NCBI GenBank assembly: GCA_964597315.1
Contig: CAZQXD010000075.1
Location: forward strand, 1-19,391
DNA: 19,391 bases
Direction: 5' to 3'
DNA from: CAZQXD01 sp964597315
GTDB lineage: Bacteria > Pseudomonadota > Gammaproteobacteria > Competibacterales > Competibacteraceae
This document shows, piece after piece, positions 14,811-19,391 of this stretch. The translations under genes were made by a program, and so were the position numbers. Numbering within the stretch: the stretch's first letter is position 1; each line of letters opens with the position of its first letter. Below the pieces are notes generated by a model. The model had not been told where the DNA came from. It was given only the letters and a program-made list of their open reading frames with translations, and made no database searches.

Positions 14811-15629
14811 ATGGCCACAAAACGGCCGTTTCGCTCGTCCTGGCGTGGGGCCTGGCTGTTTTTGCTGCCCCTACCCCTGTTGTTCGCCGCCCTGGCGGCC
14901 CTCGCCAAGGGGGCTTTGTTACCCCTAGCCGTCAACGCCACCGCCTACGGGCTATCTTTGGGCGGGGCGTGGTTGGCCCGGCGGGGCTTTGCCTGGGAAG
15001 CGGACCATCAGGACAAGCATCTGGCCCCGCCCCTGCCCTACAAAACCCTGGCCTCCGGTCTGATCGCCCTGGCAGTCCTGGCGGCGGCCTGGCTGGGGGC
15101 TGGGCATTCCCTGGTCGTGGGTCTCTGTTTCGCCGCTACCGCCTGGCTAGGTTTTTATTTGCGCTATGGCCTGGACCCTCGCCCCAAGAAACCCGTGGTG
15201 GCTCCCGGCCATGGCGCCGACACCGCCGCAGTGGTCAGGATATTGGAAGAAGCTCAGCGAGCCGTCGATGCCATCGACCGGGCGCGGGTGCAACTGGCTA
15301 ATCCAGAGCTGGCCGAACGCCTGGAGCGAATCAGTGGGCTGGCTCAACAGATCGTCGAGCAGATCGCCGCCAAACCCCGAGATCTGCGCCGGGCCAGAAA
15401 ATTTCTCAACGTTTATTTAGATGGGGCGCGGCAGGTCTCCGAAGGCTATGCCCGCACCCACCGCCATAGCCCATCTCCCGTCCTGGAGGATAACTTCCGC
15501 CGGGTGCTAGTGACTATCGAAGACAGCTTCCGGGACCAGCACCGGCGGCTGTTGGACAACGAAGTTCTGGACCTGGACGTACGGATCGAAGTCCTGTCCA
15601 TGCAGTTGAAACAGGAAGGCATCACCTAA
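14811..15629 (+). CDS. XpaC-like membrane protein (5-bromo-4-chloroindolyl phosphate hydrolysis family)
   Basis: The 272-residue protein has a hydrophobic N-terminal half with predicted membrane segments at about 13-32, 34-55, 78-96 and 98-118, followed by a soluble helical C-terminal half from about residue 135. The latter contains heptad-like charged segments (AVVRILEEAQRAVDAIDRARVQL, then ARKFLNVYLDGARQVSEGY) typical of the XpaC family. The family name comes from a Bacillus phenotype, and no hydrolase activity has been convincingly shown. XpaC-type genes are commonly found beside telA genes, as here, where telA starts 18 bp downstream. This suggests that the membrane-bound XpaC and soluble TelA act together at the cell envelope. 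No clear ribosome binding site precedes the ATG. Confidence 0.8.
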   Translation: MATKRPFRSSWRGAWLFLLPLPLLFAALAALAKGALLPLAVNATAYGLSLGGAWLARRGFAWEADHQDKHLAPPLPYKTLASGLIALAVLAAAWLGAGHSLVVGLCFAATAWLGFYLRYGLDPRPKKPVVAPGHGADTAAVVRILEEAQRAVDAIDRARVQLANPELAERLERISGLAQQIVEQIAAKPRDLRRARKFLNVYLDGARQVSEGYARTHRHSPSPVLEDNFRRVLVTIEDSFRDQHRRLLDNEVLDLDVRIEVLSMQLKQEGIT

Positions 15630-15647
15630 TCTGGAGGTTTTTCCACC

Positions 15648-16778
15648 ATGCCTGGCACTGATACCGATCATCCACCCGCTACCCAGCCACCCCCGGTTTT
15701 CGAAACCACCCCCATGGACCGGGCGCGTATTCAGGAACTGATGGCGGACATCGACCTGACCGACAGTCACTCGATTCTGTTCTTTGGCGCCAAGGCCCAG
15801 GAGCAGTTGACCGACGTTTCCGACACCATGCTGGAAGGCGTACGCAATAAGGATTCCGGTCCCGCCGGCGAAGCCCTGAACACCATGGTCGCTACCCTGC
15901 GGGGCTTCGACCTGGCTGGGCTGGACCCGGAGCGCAAGCAGGGGTTGTTGTCCCGGCTATTCGGCTCTCCCGCCAAGCCGGTGGTCAAATTTCTCCAGGA
16001 ATACGAAGATGTGCGGGTCCAGATTGACGCTATCGGCGATGAACTGGAGCGTCATAAGACCCACTTGCTCACGGATGTCGTGGCTCTGGATCGCCTGTAT
16101 CAGGCCACCCTGGACTATTTCCACGAGCTGGAGTTGTATATCGCAGCCGGCGACGAGAAGTTACGGCTGCTGGATGGCAAGGTTATTCCATTGTTAGAGC
16201 GCCAGGCAGCGGAATCCGGGGACGTGCTGAAAGCCCAGGAACTGCGGGACCTGCGAGCCAGCCGGGACGACCTGGAACGGCGAGTACACGATTTGCGCCT
16301 GACCCGCCAAGTGACCATGCAGGCCCTCCCCAGCATCCGCCTGGTGCAAGAGAACGACAAGGGACTGGTCAACAAGATCAACTCCACCCTGGTCAACACC
16401 GTGCCCCTGTGGCGCCAACAACTGGCCCAGGCGGTCACCATTTTTCGCTCCGGGGAAGCAGCCCGCTCCGTAAAGGCCGCCACTGACCTGACCAACGAGC
16501 TATTGGCCGCCAACGCCCGTAACCTCAAGGAGGCCAACGCCGAGGCCCGCCGCCAGATGGAACGGGGGGTGTTCGACATTGAGGTGGTCAAACAAGCCAA
16601 CACCACCCTGATCGAAACCATCGAGGAAAGCCTGGCCATCGCTGACGAGGGCAAACGCCGCCGCGCCGAGGCGCTCCAGGACCTACAAGCCTGTGAAGCG
16701 GAGCTGCGCCGGGCCTTAAGCGCCGCCAGCGCCCGGGCGGGACAAGAACCTGATCGGACGACCTCACGGAAAAAATAG
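15648..16778 (+). CDS. TelA/KlaA-family toxic-anion-resistance protein
   Basis: The 376-residue soluble protein belongs to the TelA family, whose plasmid members were linked to tellurite resistance but whose biochemical action is unknown. The family signature is clear in the centre and C-terminal half: a helical coiled region with ELERHKTHLLTDV and LDRLYQATLDYFHELELYI, then ALPSIRLVQENDKGLVNKIN, VNTVPLWRQQLAQAV and a long terminal helix ending in a basic tail (TTSRKK). The N-terminal 20 residues are proline- and threonine-rich and probably disordered. A GGAGG site (15632-15636) is 11 bp before the ATG. It follows xpaC closely and is the end of that unit; no terminator with a T run is seen before the phasin promoter. 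There is no other metal or anion resistance gene around it, so a resistance role is not supported by context. Confidence 0.88.
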   Translation: MPGTDTDHPPATQPPPVFETTPMDRARIQELMADIDLTDSHSILFFGAKAQEQLTDVSDTMLEGVRNKDSGPAGEALNTMVATLRGFDLAGLDPERKQGLLSRLFGSPAKPVVKFLQEYEDVRVQIDAIGDELERHKTHLLTDVVALDRLYQATLDYFHELELYIAAGDEKLRLLDGKVIPLLERQAAESGDVLKAQELRDLRASRDDLERRVHDLRLTRQVTMQALPSIRLVQENDKGLVNKINSTLVNTVPLWRQQLAQAVTIFRSGEAARSVKAATDLTNELLAANARNLKEANAEARRQMERGVFDIEVVKQANTTLIETIEESLAIADEGKRRRAEALQDLQACEAELRRALSAASARAGQEPDRTTSRKK

Positions 16779-16787
16779 GATCGAGGT

Positions 16788-16827
16788 GTTGCAATGCACA
16801 AAAAACCTTGTTATGCTGCATCGCAAC
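16788..16827 (+). promoter_or_regulatory. predicted phasin promoter inside an imperfect inverted repeat
   Basis: TTGCAA (16789-16794) and TATGCT (16812-16817) are 17 bp apart, a good sigma70 pair. An 11-bp inverted repeat with one mismatch, gttgcaatgca (16788-16798) and tgcatcgcaac (16817-16827), overlaps both elements. Phasin genes in several proteobacteria are repressed by PhaR, which binds TGC-rich sites, so these arms could be an operator. The hairpin could instead be a weak telA transcript end, though no T run follows. Confidence 0.5.
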
Positions 16828-16872
16828 AAGATTAACTGTATCCACTGATCTTCACCTTGATGAGGTATCCCG

Positions 16873-17238
16873 ATGAACAATGAATTTCTGAACACCCTGT
16901 CTCAGTCCGTCCAGCCCGCCGTGGAGGCCGTCCGTACTCTGGCCCGCCTGAACGTCCAGTACCTGGAGCAGGTCACCGCCCTGAACCTGGCCAGCCTTCA
17001 GGCCCACACCGACCTGGTCGTGGCCAACCTGAAAGCCGGCGCCGAGGTCAGCGACCTGGAGTCCTTCAAAGCTTACACCGTGCGCCAGGGCGAGCTGGCC
17101 CAGGTAGTGGGCGAGAAGCTGACCCAGGACATCAAGGCCCTGACCGAGCTCAGCACCCAATACGGCGCTGAGGCCGGCAACGTCCTGAACAAGGGCACCG
17201 AGACCGTGGCCAAGAAGGTCACCAAGAAAGCCGCCTAA
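16873..17238 (+). CDS. phaP: phasin, polyhydroxyalkanoate granule-associated protein
   Basis: Phasins coat PHA granules and control their size and number. The 121-residue protein is almost entirely helical and amphipathic, with the typical phasin_2-type pattern: NVQYLEQVTALNLASLQAHTDL (about residues 29-50), a central Ala/Glu/Gln-rich helix, and a Lys/Ala-rich C terminus ending in KKVTKKAA, which resembles the C-termini of phasins. There are no cysteines and no membrane segment. A GATGAGG site is about 8 bp upstream. It has its own predicted promoter and a strong terminator, so it is likely expressed alone and at a high level, as usual for phasins. No PHA synthase, phaR or depolymerase is in the window. 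Assignment to the phasin family is good; the link to PHA is by family knowledge. Confidence 0.85.
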   Translation: MNNEFLNTLSQSVQPAVEAVRTLARLNVQYLEQVTALNLASLQAHTDLVVANLKAGAEVSDLESFKAYTVRQGELAQVVGEKLTQDIKALTELSTQYGAEAGNVLNKGTETVAKKVTKKAA

Positions 17239-17262
17239 CACCCCAGCGTAACAGTCTTATCG

Positions 17263-17293
17263 CCCCCGCCAGGCCAGCGCCCGGCGGGGGTTT
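17263..17293 (+). terminator. terminator after the phasin gene
   Basis: A perfect 8-bp GC stem (cccccgcc at 17263-17270 with ggcggggg at 17283-17290) encloses a 12-nt loop and is followed on the plus strand by a short T stretch (TTTCACGTTTCT). It lies 24 bp after the phasin stop. No T run is seen on the other side, so it probably does not serve the convergent rlmB. Confidence 0.75.
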
Positions 17294-17317
17294 CACGTTT
17301 CTATGTACACCTCTTGA

Positions 17318-18067
17318 TTAGACATGGCGCCGCTGCCGAACTGCCTCGAAAAGGCATACCCCGGCCGCCACCGAAACATTGAGACTAGCCATGTCACCGG
17401 CCATGGGAATGCGCGCCAACAGATCGCAGCACTCTCGGGTCAAGCGCCGCAACCCCTTCTCCTCCGCCCCCAGCACCAAGGCCTTCGGTCCCGTCAAGTC
17501 CACATCATAAAGGCTGGTCTCCGCCTCCCCAGCGGCACCCACCAGCCATACGCCTTGTTCTTGCAAATATCGCAAAGTCCGGGCCAGATTGGTAACTTGG
17601 ATAAACGGCACTGTTTCTGCCGCGCCGCAGGCGACTTTACGCACCGTGGGGGTCAGTCCCACGGCCCGGTCGGCAGGAACAATCACTGCCCTTACTCCGG
17701 CAGCGGCGGCGCTGCGCAGACAAGCGCCCAGGTTGTGGGGGTCCTGGACTCCGTCCAACACTAGCAACAGTGGCACACCCGAACCGGCGCTCAGCAGAGC
17801 CGACAGTTCGTCCTCGTTCCGATCCGCTGGCGGCGCGGTGCGGCGGGCCACCACTCCCTGATGTCGGGCATTGCCAGTGAGCCGGTCCAGTTCCTCTCGG
17901 GCTACCTTCCGCACGCTGATCCCGGCCTGTTGGGCCTGCTCCAGAAGCCGCCGCGCCCGGGCGTCTTGACGGCTGCGCTCCACCCATAGGTTTTGCAGTT
18001 CCCCGGCCTCGTGTTCCAGGGCCGCAGTTACCGCGTGCAGACCATAGATGAGTTGCTGTCGGGTCAT
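17318..18067 (-). CDS. rlmB: 23S rRNA (guanosine-2'-O-)-methyltransferase RlmB
   Basis: RlmB methylates the 2'-OH of G2251 in the 23S rRNA P-loop at the peptidyl transferase centre. From the ATG at 18067 the protein has 249 residues, the usual length. A TTG at 18079 overlapping the rnr stop would add only four residues (Met-Thr-Pro-Leu) before it. I prefer the ATG because E. coli RlmB begins with a few residues before IYGIHAV, matched here by QLIYGLHAV, although neither start has a strong ribosome binding site. The N-terminal substrate-binding domain covers about residues 1-90. The SPOUT (knotted) methyltransferase domain has LDGVQDPHNLGACLRSA, LVLGAEEKGLRRL and the SAM-binding end IPMAGDMASLNVSVAAG. 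It follows rnr directly and is probably coupled with it. Confidence 0.95.
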   Translation of the reverse strand: MTRQQLIYGLHAVTAALEHEAGELQNLWVERSRQDARARRLLEQAQQAGISVRKVAREELDRLTGNARHQGVVARRTAPPADRNEDELSALLSAGSGVPLLLVLDGVQDPHNLGACLRSAAAAGVRAVIVPADRAVGLTPTVRKVACGAAETVPFIQVTNLARTLRYLQEQGVWLVGAAGEAETSLYDVDLTGPKALVLGAEEKGLRRLTRECCDLLARIPMAGDMASLNVSVAAGVCLFEAVRQRRHV

Positions 18068-18075
18068 GAGGGGCG

Positions 18076-19391
18076 TCAACCTTGGCGGCGCCGACCACGG
18101 GAGCGACGGGCGGCGGGCTTGCGACCGGACTCCCGAGACTTGGACTCCACCAGTTCGAAGTCGATCTTGCGCTCGTCCAGGTCCACCCGAGTCACCCTCA
18201 CCCGCAGTGTATCCCCCAGCCGGTAAGCCCGACCGCTGCGCTCCCCTTGCAATCGATGCCCCACGGGATCGAAATGATAGTAGTCATTGTATAGGGCGGT
18301 GACATGGAGCAGCCCTTCCACAAACACCTCTTTTAGTTCCACGAACAGCCCGAAGGCCGCCACCCCGGTAACCAGACCCTCATAGTCCTCACCCACTTTG
18401 TCCCGCATGAATTCGCACTTCAGCCATTCGATGGCGTCCCACACCGCCTCATCGGCGCGGCGCTCGGTCATGGAGCAGTTCTCGCCCAGGGCCACCATAT
18501 CCGTTTGACTGTAATGAAAATCCTTGGCCTTGCCGCCCCGCAGTACATGGCGGATACCCCGATGCACCAACAAGTCTGGATAGCGGCGAATAGGGGAGGT
18601 GAAATGGGCATAACTATCCAGGGCCAGCCCGAAATGACCCACGCCTTCCGGGCTATACACCGCCTGGGACAAGGAGCGCAGCAATACAGTCTGGATCAGA
18701 TGCAGGTCCGGGCGTTCCTGAACCCGGTCCATGAGCATGGCATAGTCCTTGGGGGTGGGTTTGTCGCCCCCCCCTAGACCCAGGCCCAGTTCCCCCAGAA
18801 AGCCCCGCAGTTTTTCCAGCTTCTCGGCCTTCGGCCCTTCGTGGACCCGGTACAGCGTGGGTATTTTATGGCGCTGCAAAAATCGGGCGGCGGCCACGTT
18901 GGCGGCGATCATGCATTCCTCAATGAGCTTATGGGCAGTGTTTCGCTGGCTGGGCACAATGCGTTCGATCTTGCGCTCCGGGCCGTATTCGATTTCGGTT
19001 TCCTGGGTGTCGAAGTCGATTGCCCCCCGCTGTTCCCGGGACACGCGCAGCACCTGGTATAGCTCATGGAGCCGATCCAGATGGGGGACCAGCTCAGGAT
19101 AGTCATTACGCAACCGCTCGTCTCTGTCCACCACCATGGCGGCCACGGCATCATAGGTGAGCCGGGCATGGGAGCGCATCACGGCCTCCCGGAACCGGGA
19201 GCGGACGATGCGCCCCTCCGGGCCAATGGTCATTTCACAGACCATACACAGCCGGTCCACCTTGGGATTCAGGGAACACAGCCCGTTGGACAGGGCCTCG
19301 GGCAGCATGGGAATCACCTGGTCTGGAAAGTACACCGAGTTGCCTCGGCGTTGGGCCTCCCGATCCAGGGCCGCATTGGGATGCACATAGG
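18076..19391 (-). CDS. rnr: ribonuclease R, C-terminal part (cut by window edge)
   Basis: RNase R is a 3'-5' exoribonuclease of the RNB family that degrades structured RNA. The frame is open to the right edge, so about 438 codons of the C-terminal part are present and the start lies outside. Comparison with E. coli RNase R as I recall it places the first residues just after the aspartate cluster of the active site, which is therefore not visible. The visible RNB domain has SVYFPDQVIPMLPEALSNG, LNPKVDRLCMVCEM, HKLIEECMIAAN, and the signature AHFTSPIRRYPDL. An S1 RNA-binding domain follows, including GLVTGVAAFGLFVEL and the NDYYHFD segment. The C terminus is a short Arg-rich tail of about 20 residues, much shorter than the long Lys-rich tail of the E. 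coli enzyme. The GTG near 19386 is an internal valine codon, not a start. Confidence 0.95.
   Translation of the reverse strand, partial: YVHPNAALDREAQRRGNSVYFPDQVIPMLPEALSNGLCSLNPKVDRLCMVCEMTIGPEGRIVRSRFREAVMRSHARLTYDAVAAMVVDRDERLRNDYPELVPHLDRLHELYQVLRVSREQRGAIDFDTQETEIEYGPERKIERIVPSQRNTAHKLIEECMIAANVAAARFLQRHKIPTLYRVHEGPKAEKLEKLRGFLGELGLGLGGGDKPTPKDYAMLMDRVQERPDLHLIQTVLLRSLSQAVYSPEGVGHFGLALDSYAHFTSPIRRYPDLLVHRGIRHVLRGGKAKDFHYSQTDMVALGENCSMTERRADEAVWDAIEWLKCEFMRDKVGEDYEGLVTGVAAFGLFVELKEVFVEGLLHVTALYNDYYHFDPVGHRLQGERSGRAYRLGDTLRVRVTRVDLDERKIDFELVESKSRESGRKPAARRSRGRRRQG

Noticed and set aside
15648..16778. Tellurite-resistance operon
   Set aside because: Only TelA and XpaC are present; no terZABCDEF, tehAB or other resistance gene accompanies them, so a resistance role is not supported.

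Overview
The window looks like chromosomal DNA from an autotrophic gammaproteobacterium, most likely of the Chromatiales (purple or colourless sulfur bacteria). The order rnr-rlmB ... rpsF-priB-rpsR-(DUF2232-like)-rplI-dnaB-alr-radA is a gammaproteobacterial arrangement. A cysteine-free bacterial-type phosphoribulokinase points to the Calvin cycle, and a phasin points to polyhydroxyalkanoate (PHA) storage. The genes are GC-rich. The lineage is inferred from gene content only and was not tested by database search.

Layout. (1) Positions 1-1189 hold no convincing gene; the stretch is more AT-rich than the rest and carries several short inverted repeats. (2) Positions 1190-5074, plus strand: trmB (tRNA m7G46 methyltransferase), prkB (phosphoribulokinase), a FIST-domain protein and a Tas-like aldo/keto reductase. 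(3) Positions 5084-6646, minus strand: a motA-motB stator pair standing alone. (4) Positions 6776-7989, minus strand: fbaB (class I fructose-bisphosphate aldolase) with its own predicted promoter and terminator. (5) Positions 8012-14615, minus strand: radA, alr and dnaB, with overlapping junctions, upstream-linked to rplI, a DUF2232-like membrane protein, rpsR, priB and rpsF; a predicted promoter and a leader hairpin precede rpsF. (6) Positions 14708-17293, plus strand: a possible 29-residue lipoprotein, an XpaC-like membrane protein, a TelA-family protein and a phasin with its own promoter and terminator. (7) Positions 17318-19391, minus strand: rlmB and the 3' two-thirds or so of rnr, which runs off the right edge.

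How they work together. Phosphoribulokinase makes the CO2 acceptor ribulose-1,5-bisphosphate. Class I aldolase works in Calvin-cycle regeneration and gluconeogenesis. The phasin coats storage granules where surplus carbon may end up. The rpsF-to-radA block is translation and replication housekeeping (S6, S18 and L9, the primosome protein PriB, the helicase DnaB, the repair helicase RadA) with cell-wall D-alanine supply. rnr-rlmB is RNA decay and 23S rRNA modification.

Most notable points: a plus-strand lipoprotein/XpaC/TelA/phasin block interrupts the usual rlmB-rpsF neighbourhood; ribosomal protein S6 has a long charged tail with seven RGD triplets encoded by a 9-bp tandem repeat; the S6 start is embedded in a leader hairpin that may be an S6:S18 autoregulatory site; an imperfect inverted repeat surrounds the phasin promoter; and a FIST sensor-like protein sits directly behind phosphoribulokinase. 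I did not find a clearly new multi-gene system. The XpaC-TelA-phasin block is the best candidate for something under-described.
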